Notes: a model not told the origin generated them from the letters alone. DNA of 32,897 nucleotides from an uncultured Clostridia bacterium (GCA_946527725.1 CAMMYM010000010.1:1-32897), one strand, 5' to 3'; shown: positions 7,298 through 16,014, numbered from the stretch's first letter. Numbers and translations are program-made.

Positions 7298-8011
7298 TCA
7301 GGCCTTGTTCCTGATCCTGTAATCGATATCCCCGTGCTGGATCATGCTGTAGGCGCTGTCGTTCGCGACGATAATATGGTCCAGCAGCAGGATCCCGACG
7401 CCGTTCAGCAGCCGCTGGAGCTGGAGCGTGGAGGCGATATCCTCCGGGGACGGCGCGCAGGTTCCGCCCGGATGGTTATGGCAGAGCAATACGCTGTGGG
7501 CATTGTAATTGAGCGCCGTTTCCATCACGATGCGCGGATAGGCGGATACTTCGCTGAGGGAACCGTCCGAGATTTTGCGCCGGCCGAGCACCATGCATTT
7601 GGCGTTCAGCGAGACGACATAGAAGCCTTCGGACCGGCGGCCTGCCAGCAGGGACAGGCAGTACTTTTCCGCCTCCCGGCTGTTCCCGATCCGGTCGGGC
7701 TCCGCCAGGGCGCACCGGTTCCATACGCGCGTCAGGGGGACAACCATCGAAATGAGCGTCGCGGCGCGTTCCCCGACGCCACGGACGTTCATCAGCATTT
7801 CCGGCCTGGCTTCCAGGACCCCCTTCAGGGAGCCGAAAGATTCCAGCAGGGCATGGGCCAGCGGATTGGTATCGCTCCGCGGGTTTGCATAGAAGAGCAG
7901 CAGCTCCAGGATCTGGTGGTCCTCAAAGTTTTCAAACCCGTTTTCCCGGATAAAGCGCTGCCGCAGCTTTTCCCGGTGCCCTTCATGAACGTTTGCTTTC
8001 TGTTCCGGCAT
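7298..8011 (-). CDS. radC: RadC family JAB-domain protein (UPF0758)
   Basis: A 237-residue RadC homologue of full family length. The N-terminal third carries a helix-hairpin-helix region (SLKGVLEARPEMLMNVRGVG). The C-terminal JAB/MPN domain has the full metalloprotease-like motif H-x-H-x7-S-x2-D (CHNHPGGTCAPSPED). Despite the name, a direct role in DNA repair is doubtful for the family; the MPN fold suggests a metal-dependent hydrolase. The ATG at 8011 has an excellent AAGGAGG 9 nt upstream. It lies 28 nt after the alcohol dehydrogenase gene, in the same direction. Confidence 0.94.
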   Translation of the reverse strand: MPEQKANVHEGHREKLRQRFIRENGFENFEDHQILELLLFYANPRSDTNPLAHALLESFGSLKGVLEARPEMLMNVRGVGERAATLISMVVPLTRVWNRCALAEPDRIGNSREAEKYCLSLLAGRRSEGFYVVSLNAKCMVLGRRKISDGSLSEVSAYPRIVMETALNYNAHSVLLCHNHPGGTCAPSPEDIASTLQLQRLLNGVGILLLDHIIVANDSAYSMIQHGDIDYRIRNKA

Positions 8012-8039
8012 GCTTCGGTTCCTCCTTCATCACGTTTGC

Positions 8040-9176
8040 TCAGGCGTTGTAGTATTGCCAGATATCCAGGCAGGCCTGTTTCTCGGCGGCGCACAGGGGC
8101 GTGAAGGCCCGGATGTACGCGTTCCTCACGTCGTCGGCCGACATTGCCGCCGGATGGTTCCCCAGCCTTTCCGGGTCCACCGACGAGACCAGCTTTTCGA
8201 GGGTTTCCCTGCCGGGCATCCCTGGCATTTCCATCCCCAGGTCATACAGGATGCCGCGCAGGAGCTTCGGGACCACCTGCCAGCTCCCCAGGCGCATTTT
8301 TGCGGCCAGGTCCCCGAGGACAGGCAGCATTTCTTCATGCTCCCCGGCCATTTCCCACAGTACGGGCAGCGTGATCATGCAGGCATGCCCGTGGGCATAC
8401 CCCATGGTCTTCGTCAGCTGGTAGGACATGGCATGGGCTGCCGTCGTCCGGGTGATCTGGATCGCCTTGCCGCTCTGGTAACTGGCGGCGAGCATCTCTT
8501 CCGCCGCATGCGGATCCCCCGCCAGGTACGCCTTCAGGTTGTCCAGGACGCCGAGCACCGCCAGGTACGCATGTACGCGGCTGTCGTCGGTCGCGCCCCT
8601 GCACCAGTAACTTTCAATGCCCTGGGAAAGGGCGTCGAGGGCGGCCGATTTCCTGTGGTATTCAGGCAGGGAATCCAGCAGCTCTGCATCCAGGATCACA
8701 CCGTCCGGCCGGAGGGCCGGGTGGCTGAGCGACTTTTTCCGGCCGCCGTAATAGACGACAGCATTCTGCGTGGCTTCGGCGCCCGTGCCTGCGGTGCCCG
8801 GGACCGCGATGTGCGGAACCGGCATCTTTTCAGGAAAGCTGCCTTCCAGCGCCTTTTCCGGGCTTTCCGCATACAGCAGTGCCTTGACCGCCTTGGCCGT
8901 ATCCATGGCCGATCCCCCGCCGATGGAAATGATCCCGTCGCACAGCTGTTCCCTGAAAACCTTCACGGCCGGAAGCGCGTCCTGCAGGTCCGGGTTCGGA
9001 TGGTAACCGCTGAAAACCGGCGCCTGCAGGAGCTGCGGCGCTTTTTTCAGCAGCCTGGCCGCAAGGCGCTCCGAACCGATGATCATCGGCCGGGACATGC
9101 CCAGCTTTTCCGCCATCTGCGGGATCTTCCCAAGGCTTCCGGGACCCCTGGACACCTTCTGGTAAACTTCACCCAT
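8040..9176 (-). CDS. Iron-containing alcohol dehydrogenase family protein with altered metal site
   Basis: A 378-residue group III (Fe-type) alcohol dehydrogenase. The nucleotide-binding loop GGGSAMD is at 86-92, followed by PGTAGTGAEAT. Metal-ligand positions known from lactaldehyde reductase map to D181, Q185, H248 and H262, so the second ligand, normally His, is Gln (DALSQGIESYW). The nearby catalytic-region His is Tyr (Y252). The IESYW motif recalls the phosphonoacetaldehyde-reductase-like branch of the family, but I cannot assign a substrate. Activity with zinc or iron through the three remaining ligands is possible. The start has GGAGG 8 nt upstream. It lies between mnmE and radC in the long cluster, an unusual place for this enzyme. 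Confidence 0.86.
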   Translation of the reverse strand: MGEVYQKVSRGPGSLGKIPQMAEKLGMSRPMIIGSERLAARLLKKAPQLLQAPVFSGYHPNPDLQDALPAVKVFREQLCDGIISIGGGSAMDTAKAVKALLYAESPEKALEGSFPEKMPVPHIAVPGTAGTGAEATQNAVVYYGGRKKSLSHPALRPDGVILDAELLDSLPEYHRKSAALDALSQGIESYWCRGATDDSRVHAYLAVLGVLDNLKAYLAGDPHAAEEMLAASYQSGKAIQITRTTAAHAMSYQLTKTMGYAHGHACMITLPVLWEMAGEHEEMLPVLGDLAAKMRLGSWQVVPKLLRGILYDLGMEMPGMPGRETLEKLVSSVDPERLGNHPAAMSADDVRNAYIRAFTPLCAAEKQACLDIWQYYNA

Positions 9177-9192
9177 TTATTTTTCCTCCGTC

Positions 9193-9216
9193 CGCCGGCA
9201 GCTGCGGCCGCCGGCG
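9193..9216 (-). other. GC-rich intercistronic hairpin between mnmE and the alcohol dehydrogenase
   Basis: CGCCGGC (9193-9199) and GCCGGCG (9210-9216) form a perfect 7-bp stem with a 10-nt loop, directly after the mnmE stop. There is no U-tract, and the ribosome site of the next gene follows. It is more likely an RNA-stability or pausing element than a full terminator. Confidence 0.45.
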
Positions 9217-9217
9217 C

Positions 9218-10567
9218 CTATTTGCCGACACAGAACCCGGAGAAAACCGCATCCAGCAGTTTTTCGTCCGCCCTGTCCCCCGTAATCTCACTTAGTGCAT
9301 TCTGGGCAGCCTGGAGATCCGTCGCCGCCATATCCGGCGTCAGCAGGTCCAGGGTGCGCATGGCGTCCTCCAGGCTGGCAACGGCGCGCCTGACCGCGTC
9401 CAGGTGCCTGGGCTGCGTGACGGCGATGCTGTCGGAAACCTCCGCCTTTTCGCGGAAAAATTCGCGGATCTGCTGCAGGGAATCGCTGTCCAGGGCGGAG
9501 ACAGTCATGCAGCGGATCCCGGGGCGGATCGCCCGGACCGTTTCCTCCGTAATCACCTGCGGCAGGTCCGATTTGTTGATGACGACCGCGCCGCTGTCCT
9601 GCATGCCCCGGAGCCATTCCGTTTCTTCATCGCTGATCTCCCTGGACCCGTCCAGGACCAGCATCGCGATATCCGCGTTCTTCAAGGCCCGCTCAGATTT
9701 CTCCACCCCGATCCGTTCGATCGGGTCTTCGGTTTTCCGGAGCCCGGCCGTATCGGTCAGGAATACGCGGATACCGCCGACGCGGATCTCACCCTCCACG
9801 GTATCCCGCGTGGTGCCCGGAATCTCTGTCACAATAGCCTTGTCCTGGCCGATCAGCCCGTTCAGCAGGCTGCTTTTCCCCGCGTTCGGGATTCCGAAGA
9901 GCGTCACATGCATGCCGTCGTGGATCAGCCTGGAGGAGCGTTCGTCCACCGCGTCCCGGAGCTTCCGGACCAGGCGTTCCAGCCCGGCGCGGAGTTCCCC
10001 CGCGCCCTCCTCGTCGGAAATTTCCTCCGGATAATCGATGCAGGCCGCAAGACCTGCCTGCAGTTTGTAAAGATCGTCCGCGGCGGCGCGGACAAAATCG
10101 GCCGTGCCTCCCGCCATCTGCCGCACGGCAGCCCGGCGTTCCTGCTCTCCCCGCGCTTCGATCAGGCCCATGACGGCTTCCGCCCGGCTCAGGTCGATCC
10201 GCCCGTTCAGGAAAGCGCGGCGCGTAAACTCCCCCGCTTCCGCGAGCCGGGCGCCTTTCCGGAGGCAAAGCGCCAGCACGCGCTGGAGGACCTGCGTCCC
10301 CCCGTGGACCTGGATCTCCGCCACGTCTTCCCGCGTGTAGCTGGACGGCGCGCGCATCAGGACGGCCATGCATTCATCCAGCACTTCACCGCCGTCCAGG
10401 ATCTTCCCGTAAACGAGGCGGTGGCTTTCGAACACCCCGCCTTTCCGGCCTGCCGGCCGGAAGATTTCCGAAAGGATGCCTTCCGCCGCCGGGCCGCTGA
10501 TCCGTATAATGCCGATGCCGCCCCGCCCCGGCGCCGTTGCAATCGCCGCAATCGTGTCCTGGTTCAT
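9218..10567 (-). CDS. mnmE: tRNA modification GTPase MnmE (TrmE)
   Basis: MnmE works with MnmG to install (carboxymethyl)aminomethyl groups at U34 of certain tRNAs. The 449 residues show the N-terminal folate-binding domain (TIAAIATAPGRGGIGIIRISGP), the helical domain, and an inserted GTPase domain with GIPNAGKSSLLNGL (about 223-236), PGTTRDTVEG, DTAGLR and NKSDL. The C-terminus is FCVGK, the catalytic Cys motif (usually FCIGK). The ATG overlaps the rpe stop as ATGA (10564-10567), so translation is coupled. mnmG is not next to it. In most related gene clusters thiN or spoVM follows rpe; here mnmE takes that place. Confidence 0.97.
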   Translation of the reverse strand: MNQDTIAAIATAPGRGGIGIIRISGPAAEGILSEIFRPAGRKGGVFESHRLVYGKILDGGEVLDECMAVLMRAPSSYTREDVAEIQVHGGTQVLQRVLALCLRKGARLAEAGEFTRRAFLNGRIDLSRAEAVMGLIEARGEQERRAAVRQMAGGTADFVRAAADDLYKLQAGLAACIDYPEEISDEEGAGELRAGLERLVRKLRDAVDERSSRLIHDGMHVTLFGIPNAGKSSLLNGLIGQDKAIVTEIPGTTRDTVEGEIRVGGIRVFLTDTAGLRKTEDPIERIGVEKSERALKNADIAMLVLDGSREISDEETEWLRGMQDSGAVVINKSDLPQVITEETVRAIRPGIRCMTVSALDSDSLQQIREFFREKAEVSDSIAVTQPRHLDAVRRAVASLEDAMRTLDLLTPDMAATDLQAAQNALSEITGDRADEKLLDAVFSGFCVGK

Positions 10568-11232
10568 ACGCCGTCCCGCTTCCGTGATGATCCTGCCTGC
10601 AGCCTGTGCAGCCTTGCGACAGTTTCCGGCATGTCCGTGCAGCGGAAAAGCGCCGTGCCCATGACCGCCACCGTCAGCCCGTTCTCCGCCAGCATTCCCA
10701 GGTTGTCTTCCCGAATGCCGCCGTCAGCCTCGATTTCGCCCTGGTATCCCGTATCCCGGATGGCCCGGATTTTGGCGATCACGCGCTCGTCCAGTTTCTG
10801 CCCGCCGAACCCCGGTTCGACGGTCATGGCAAGGATCAGGTCAACTGAATCCATATACGGCCGGACTGCCCCGAGGGGGGTTCCAGGCCGGAGCGCAATG
10901 CCCGCCAAAGCGCCGGCGCCGCGGATCCGCTTCACCAGCTGCGCGATATCCGAATCGATTTCCGCATGGATTGTCACGATGTCCGCCCCTGCTTCCAGGA
11001 ATGCGTCCAGCAGCGTTTCCGGCCTGTCCATCATAAGATGGACGTCCAGCGGGACGGATACCGCCTTTTTCAGGCTGCGCACGGTCTCCGGCGTATAGGC
11101 CAGGTTCGGGACAAAATGCGCGTCCATCACGTCCACATGGATCCAGTCGCATCCGGCTGCCTCCGCGCGCAGCACGTCCCTGCCGAGGTTCAGCAGATCG
11201 GCTGCCAGGATACTCGGTGCAATCTTAATCAT
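10564..11232 (-). CDS. rpe: Ribulose-phosphate 3-epimerase
   Basis: A cytoplasmic TIM-barrel enzyme that interconverts ribulose-5-phosphate and xylulose-5-phosphate in the pentose phosphate pathway. The 222 residues match the family. Visible motifs are KIAPSILAADLLNL at the N-terminus, DWIHVDVMDAHFVPN with the metal-binding and catalytic residues, PLDVHLMMDRP, MTVEPGFGGQ, and EADGGIREDN with the second catalytic Asp. It overlaps rsgA by 8 nt upstream and mnmE by 4 nt downstream, so the three are translated from one message. The rsgA-rpe order is standard for Bacillota. Confidence 0.97.
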   Translation of the reverse strand: MIKIAPSILAADLLNLGRDVLRAEAAGCDWIHVDVMDAHFVPNLAYTPETVRSLKKAVSVPLDVHLMMDRPETLLDAFLEAGADIVTIHAEIDSDIAQLVKRIRGAGALAGIALRPGTPLGAVRPYMDSVDLILAMTVEPGFGGQKLDERVIAKIRAIRDTGYQGEIEADGGIREDNLGMLAENGLTVAVMGTALFRCTDMPETVARLHRLQAGSSRKRDGV

Positions 11233-12124
11233 ACCGTTCCCTCCATGTTTCCCTCGTTTCCGCCAGCAGCTGCCTGTAGCGCAGCAGCCTTTCCGGATGG
11301 ATCAGCCCGCGGTCCGCCGCCTCGCGGACGGCGCAGCCTGGTTCCCGGTCGTGCAGGCATTCCCTGAAGCGGCATTTCCCTTCATAGGGCTGGAATTCAG
11401 GATACCGTTCGCGGAGTTTTTCCGGCTCCATGCGCTTTTCCGGTTCCAGCAGGTTGAAGCCTGCCGTGTCCATGACCCGCAGTCCGCCGGATTCCAGCAG
11501 TTCTGTCTGCCGGGTGGTGTTTTTGCCCCGGGCGATCTTCCGGGAGATATCCCCCGTTTCCAGCTGCAGGCCCAGCAAAGCGTTCAGCAGTGTGCTTTTT
11601 CCCGTTCCGCTCTGCCCCGTCAGGCAGCACAGGGCGCCCCGCATGGCGTCCCGCAGCGGCTCCAGGCCTGTCTTTTCCTTCGCGCTCACCGGGAATACAG
11701 GAATTTTCGCGGCCCTGTATTCTTCAGCTGCGGTCCCGGCCAGGGACGTATCGAGGTCCGCCTTGTTCACCGCGATCAGCACGCCGATTTCCTGCGCCAC
11801 CGCGCGGGAGATGATCCGGTCGGCCAGGAGGAAGTCCGGTTCCGGAACGGGCGCCAGCACCAGCACGAGCCGCGTGACGTTCGCGACCGGCGGCCGGAGG
11901 CATACCGTTTTCCTCGGCAGGATTTCCTCGATCCAGCCGTCCTCTTCCGCTTCACCCGGAGTAAAAAGCACCTCGTCCCCCGTCAGCGGGCTGATGCCCT
12001 GGCGGCGGAATTTTTTCTTGCAGCGCAGCGTGTAGCACCGGCCGGCCTCGTCCTTCGCCGTATAAAAGCTGCCGATTCCCCGGACCAGCGTTCCGCGGAG
12101 CAGCCCTTCCCGGAGTTCACTCAT
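11225..12124 (-). CDS. rsgA: Ribosome small subunit-dependent GTPase RsgA (YjeQ/YloQ)
   Basis: A late-stage 30S assembly GTPase that checks the decoding centre. The 299 residues contain an N-terminal OB domain (about 1-70). A circularly permuted G domain follows, with the order NKADLDTS (G4), SGTGKSTLLNALLG (G1) and DTAGF (G3). The C-terminal zinc knuckle is CRFRECLHDREPGC, giving the C-x4-C-x-H-x5-C ligands. The ATG overlaps the end of prkC by 8 nt. In Bacillota this gene regularly follows prkC, and the kinase is known to phosphorylate translation GTPases in Bacillus, which makes the pairing meaningful. Confidence 0.97.
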   Translation of the reverse strand: MSELREGLLRGTLVRGIGSFYTAKDEAGRCYTLRCKKKFRRQGISPLTGDEVLFTPGEAEEDGWIEEILPRKTVCLRPPVANVTRLVLVLAPVPEPDFLLADRIISRAVAQEIGVLIAVNKADLDTSLAGTAAEEYRAAKIPVFPVSAKEKTGLEPLRDAMRGALCCLTGQSGTGKSTLLNALLGLQLETGDISRKIARGKNTTRQTELLESGGLRVMDTAGFNLLEPEKRMEPEKLRERYPEFQPYEGKCRFRECLHDREPGCAVREAADRGLIHPERLLRYRQLLAETRETWRERYD

Positions 12125-14030
12125 GGTTCGTTTCCCCTTCTTCGGAAGGCTTCAGGTTCAGGCTTTTCTGCTCCAGCTGCGTATCGCCGAGATAGACCGT
12201 ATAGGTATACGCGCGGCCGTCCGGGATATCGACCGTTTCCTCGATGACGCGCGGATCTTCCGGCTCGAGGGTATAGGTCCGGCTGTCGATGGCAACGTTC
12301 GACTGCTCGGCACGGATGCTGATCCGGACCTTCAGCTGCTGGTCGCTCACCGGCACCGTGACGCTCAGGGACGCCGTGCATTCCGCTTCCGGATACCTGT
12401 AGAGCGTCAGCTGGACAGGCGTATCCTCCGCGACGCGGTTCTCCGCTTCAGGCGTCGATACCGCGACCGTGCCGTGCTCGTCCTTGTTCTCCGTGATCAC
12501 ATACTTCAGCGAGGGCTGGAGGGCCAGGTTCTGCTTCGTCAGCATTTCCTCCGCTTCCTGCAGCGTGCATCCCGCCAGGGACGGCACCACCGTGCTGCCC
12601 CCGCTGATGGTCAGGGTCACCGGGTCATCCCTGGTCACCATCGTCCCGGCAGCGGGGACCTGGCCCATGACGCTGCCCTTCGGCACGTCGCTGCTGGCCG
12701 CCCGGTCCCGGGTGATCGACATCTTCCTGGCCGTCAGCAGGTTTGTCGCTTCCTCCGCGGTCTTGCCGACCACGTCCGGCATTTCGAACGGCACCGGGCC
12801 GCTGGAAATGACGAGGATTACGGAATCCCCTTTCCGGACCGTGGTGTCAGCGCCCGGGTTCTGGACGTACACCTGGTTCAGCTCCACCTGGTCATTCGGC
12901 ATGCCTTTGTGCGTTTCCGTCAGGCCCGCCTGTTTCAGCACCCGCGCGGCCTCGTCGATATCCATACCCATGACATCCGGGACCTTTACGGTAAAGATGG
13001 TCTGTTCATAGATTGCCCGGCCGCCGAAGAAGAGCCCGGCCGCCACCGCCAGCGCCAGCAGGACGTCCAGCATGATCCGGACCGAACGCCTGTCCGGCAT
13101 CCGGAGCGTATGCCGCGGCCCCGTATTGGAAAGCGCGCCTTTCTCCGCGGATACCTGCGGTTTCGGCTGCCGGACCACGAGCTCGTTTTCCGGGAAGGGC
13201 ACCTGGTCCCCGCGCTCTTCCAGCGCGGCCCGCAGGTCCGCCGCCATATCCCGGGCGGACTGGTACCGCATGGCAGGATTCTTTTCCATGGCCTTCATGC
13301 AGACGCGCACCACCGCCGGGGGCACGTCCGGCGCCAGGTTCTGGATCGGCACCGGCGCCGCATGCAGGTGCTGCATGGCGACAGCGACGGGATTGTCCCC
13401 GTCATAGGGCACGCGGCCCGTGAGCATTTCATAGAGCACCACGCCGGTGGAATAGATATCGCTGGCCGCTGTCGCGCCTTCCCCGCGGGCCTGTTCCGGC
13501 GAGAAATAATGGACGGAGCCCATCACGTTGTCGCCGCGGGTCAGGGTTGCGCTGTCCGCAATCCGGGCGATGCCGAAATCGGCCACCTTGATATGGCCGT
13601 CCTCGTGGACAAGGATATTCTGGGGTTTGATATCCCGGTGGACAATGCCGTTCCGGTGGGCATGCTCCAGGGCACTGAGGATCCGGATCGCGATCTGGCA
13701 CGCCAGCGGCGCGTTCAGCTTGCCGCGCTCCTGGATCACTGCTTTCAGGGTTTTCCCCTGCACGTACTCCATGACCAGGTAGCGGTTTTCCCCGTCCATG
13801 CCCACATCCAGCAGGTTGACGATGTTATGGTGCGTCATTTTGCTGGCCGCTTCGGCCTCCCGCTGGAAGCGGCTGATGAACTCCCGGTCCTCGTTGTATT
13901 CCGGCCGCAGGACCTTGACGGCAACGTTATGGCCGGTCCGCAGGTCGACCGCCCTGTATACGATGGCCATGCCGCCCATGCCGATCTGTTCCGTGAGGCG
14001 GTAGCGGTTGGCAAGGATCTTGTCTGTCAT
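12117..14030 (-). CDS. prkC: PASTA-domain Ser/Thr protein kinase (PrkC/Stk1 type)
   Basis: A 637-residue membrane receptor kinase. The cytoplasmic kinase domain (about 1-270) has the glycine loop IGMGGMAIVY, the ATP-anchoring K39 (VAVKVL), the catalytic loop HRDIKPQN (D133) and DFG (D151). One membrane segment lies near 318-340. Outside are three PASTA repeats starting near VPDVMGMDIDEA, MPDVVGKTAEEA and VPSLAGCTLQEA. A C-terminal beta-rich region (about 545-637) follows, ending in an acidic tail. PASTA domains sense peptidoglycan fragments and lipid II, so the kinase probably couples cell-wall state to growth or spore exit. It overlaps its phosphatase gene by 4 nt (ATGA at 14027-14030). Confidence 0.96.
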   Translation of the reverse strand: MTDKILANRYRLTEQIGMGGMAIVYRAVDLRTGHNVAVKVLRPEYNEDREFISRFQREAEAASKMTHHNIVNLLDVGMDGENRYLVMEYVQGKTLKAVIQERGKLNAPLACQIAIRILSALEHAHRNGIVHRDIKPQNILVHEDGHIKVADFGIARIADSATLTRGDNVMGSVHYFSPEQARGEGATAASDIYSTGVVLYEMLTGRVPYDGDNPVAVAMQHLHAAPVPIQNLAPDVPPAVVRVCMKAMEKNPAMRYQSARDMAADLRAALEERGDQVPFPENELVVRQPKPQVSAEKGALSNTGPRHTLRMPDRRSVRIMLDVLLALAVAAGLFFGGRAIYEQTIFTVKVPDVMGMDIDEAARVLKQAGLTETHKGMPNDQVELNQVYVQNPGADTTVRKGDSVILVISSGPVPFEMPDVVGKTAEEATNLLTARKMSITRDRAASSDVPKGSVMGQVPAAGTMVTRDDPVTLTISGGSTVVPSLAGCTLQEAEEMLTKQNLALQPSLKYVITENKDEHGTVAVSTPEAENRVAEDTPVQLTLYRYPEAECTASLSVTVPVSDQQLKVRISIRAEQSNVAIDSRTYTLEPEDPRVIEETVDIPDGRAYTYTVYLGDTQLEQKSLNLKPSEEGETNHE

Positions 14031-14902
14031 GCTTCCGCCTCCCCGCTCTTTTCTTCGCCCTCTGCAGCAGCTTCCGCGTCAGGGCATGCCTTTCCCGTTT
14101 CGTCCGTCAGCAGGACCAGGGAAATATTGTCCTTGCCCCCATTGTCCAGCGCGGTCTGGAGCAGCCGGTCCGCCGCTTCCTCCTGGTTTTCGAGGGACAG
14201 CAGTTCCTTCAGCACGTCCCGGGTCATCTGCCCGTACAAACCGTCGGAGCAGACAAGCCACCGGTCGCCTGCCTTGCGTTCCTCCCTGAAAATATCAACT
14301 TCAACCGTGTCGTCCGTGCCCACGGCGCGGGTAATATAATTGCGCATCGGATGGCATGCTGCCTGTTCCTCCGTCAGTACGCCCTTGCGGACCATGTCCC
14401 CGACCAGGGAATGGTCTTCCGTCACCTGCCTGAGTTCCCCGCCGCGCAGCAGGTATGCCCGGCTGTCGCCCACCTGGGCGACCAGCACCTCGTTCTCCGA
14501 AGGCCACAGGAGCGTCAGCGTCGTGCCCATGCCGGTCAGGGCGGCATCCCGCTCCTGGTGCTCCCAGATTTCCAGGTTGATTTTCCGGACAGCTTCCTGC
14601 AGCAGTTCGGGGTCCGGTTTTTTGCCCTTTATCTCCCGGAGCAGGCCGTCGCGCGTATCAGCGGACGCGATCTCGCCTCCGTTGTGCCCGCCCATGCCGT
14701 CCGCGACGCCGGCCAGTCCGTTCCCGATAATCAGGGCGTCCTGGTTGGTCCTGCGTACCCTGCCGACGTCCGTCCTGCCGGTGATCGTGAACCCCCGGAC
14801 CGGGGACGCCGTATTCGCCTCCGCGGGCGCGGCCGGCTCATTCCTGTGCTCCGGGTCCATCATCCGCCTGGCGGCTTTTTCCTTCAGGTTAAACTTTCGC
14901 AT
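14027..14902 (-). CDS. prpC: PP2C-type Ser/Thr protein phosphatase (PrpC/Stp1)
   Basis: A metal-dependent phosphatase that reverses phosphorylation by the kinase encoded immediately downstream. Core motifs are VRRTNQDA, VADGMGGHNGGE (metal-binding Asp), TLLWPSENEVLVAQVGDSRAYLL, and CSDGLYG with a second metal Asp. The frame stays open much further upstream, but the correct start is the ATG at 14900-14902. It is preceded by AAGGAGCGAAGCGAC and gives 291 residues. The upstream extension would run through rlmN out of frame. There is an extra N-terminal segment of about 35 residues (Lys/Arg then Ala/Pro-rich) before the catalytic domain. The gene overlaps the 3' end of rlmN by 19 nt. Confidence 0.94.
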   Translation of the reverse strand: MRKFNLKEKAARRMMDPEHRNEPAAPAEANTASPVRGFTITGRTDVGRVRRTNQDALIIGNGLAGVADGMGGHNGGEIASADTRDGLLREIKGKKPDPELLQEAVRKINLEIWEHQERDAALTGMGTTLTLLWPSENEVLVAQVGDSRAYLLRGGELRQVTEDHSLVGDMVRKGVLTEEQAACHPMRNYITRAVGTDDTVEVDIFREERKAGDRWLVCSDGLYGQMTRDVLKELLSLENQEEAADRLLQTALDNGGKDNISLVLLTDETGKACPDAEAAAEGEEKSGEAEA

Positions 14903-16014
14903 GTCGCTTCGCTCCTTGAGGTATTGATTGTCTTCCTGCGCAGCTGCCCGCATGCGCCCTCGATGTCGTCGCCCATTTCCCGGCGCCGGGTCGCGGAAAT
15001 ATGCCTTTCCTGCAGGACCTTCAGGAACGCCCTGACAGTATCCTCGCTGACGCCTTTGAGCTGCCTTTCCTTCACTTCGTTCAGGGGAATCAGGTTCACG
15101 TGGCACTGCATCCCGCGCAGCAGGCCGGCCAGTTCCCTGGCTTCCGCTTCCCCGGCGTTCAGGCCGTCCACCAGCGCGTATTCGAAGATCACCCGCCGTC
15201 CGGTGACCCGGATGTAATGCCTGCATGCTTCCAGGATCTCCCGGATGGCATACTTGTTCGCAATCGGCATGGTTTGCCGGCGGATCCTGTCGTTCGGCGC
15301 GTGCAGCGAGATGCACAGGGTGACCGGCAGGTTCTCCTTCGCCAGGTCGTAGATCCGGGGCACAATGCCGCAGGTGGACAGGGATACATTCCGCAGGCTG
15401 ATCCTGACGCCGTTTTCCTCGCGCAGCAGGCGCAGGAAACGGATCACCTCGTCATAGTTGTCGAGCGGCTCGCCGCTGCCCATCAGCACCACATGGCTGA
15501 CTTTTTCGCCCTCCGGCCGGAGGTAGCGGGTCGCCGCCAGGATTTCCCCTAGCATTTCCCCCGCCGTGAGATCCCGCACGCGGCCGTCCAGCGTGGAGGC
15601 GCAGAACCTGCATCCCATCCGGCATCCGACCTGGGTGGAAATGCACAAGCTGACGCCGTACCTGTAGCGCATCAGCACGCCTTCCACACAGTTGCCGTCC
15701 CTGAGCGCAAAGAGGAATTTGACCGTTCCGTCCAGCGCGCTTTTCCGGCTCAGCCGGATCTCCGCGCACTGCGCAACCGCCGTTTCCTTCAGCTTTTCGC
15801 GCACTTCCTTCGAAAGGTTTGTCATCCCGTCGAAGTCCTCGCCGCGATGGATCCACTCAAAAACCTGCTTCCCGCGGAAGGCGGGCAGGCCCTGCGCGGC
15901 CGCCCATGCCGTAAGCTCCGCCTCCGTCATGCCGGCCAGTTCCGTTTTGGCCGCAGCGCCGGCAGTCTCCGGGCCGCCGCTTACAGTGCGCTGTATTTTT
16001 TCTTCATCCTGCAT
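14884..16014 (-). CDS. rlmN: Dual-specificity 23S rRNA/tRNA adenine-C2 methyltransferase RlmN
   Basis: A radical-SAM enzyme that methylates A2503 of 23S rRNA and A37 of some tRNAs. With the start used here (376 residues), the iron-sulfur cluster Cys are C131, C135 and C138 (VGCRMGCRFCAS). C124 (LCISTQ) and the Cys in GACGQL near the C-terminus match the methyl-carrying and resolving Cys of the family. The N-terminal wHTH-like domain shows LPAFRGKQVFEWIHRG. Start choice: the ATG at 16014 has GAGGG upstream and overlaps the rsmB end by 34 nt. An internal ATG at 15930 fits the family N-terminus more tightly but has a weak ribosome site. The far ATG at 16113 is unlikely. Confidence 0.94.
   Translation of the reverse strand: MQDEEKIQRTVSGGPETAGAAAKTELAGMTEAELTAWAAAQGLPAFRGKQVFEWIHRGEDFDGMTNLSKEVREKLKETAVAQCAEIRLSRKSALDGTVKFLFALRDGNCVEGVLMRYRYGVSLCISTQVGCRMGCRFCASTLDGRVRDLTAGEMLGEILAATRYLRPEGEKVSHVVLMGSGEPLDNYDEVIRFLRLLREENGVRISLRNVSLSTCGIVPRIYDLAKENLPVTLCISLHAPNDRIRRQTMPIANKYAIREILEACRHYIRVTGRRVIFEYALVDGLNAGEAEARELAGLLRGMQCHVNLIPLNEVKERQLKGVSEDTVRAFLKVLQERHISATRRREMGDDIEGACGQLRRKTINTSRSEATCESLT

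Noticed and set aside
5741-8104. A 787-codon plus-strand frame through the tRNA and opposite rsmG, ydcF and radC
   Set aside because: It starts inside the tRNA and lies fully antisense to three genes with clear motifs. The translation is rich in Arg, Pro, His and Gln, typical of shadow frames.
14903-15316. Upstream extension of the PP2C phosphatase to a start at 15316
   Set aside because: It lies within rlmN in another frame, and a proper Shine-Dalgarno site marks the internal ATG at 14902. The extension shows no phosphatase similarity.
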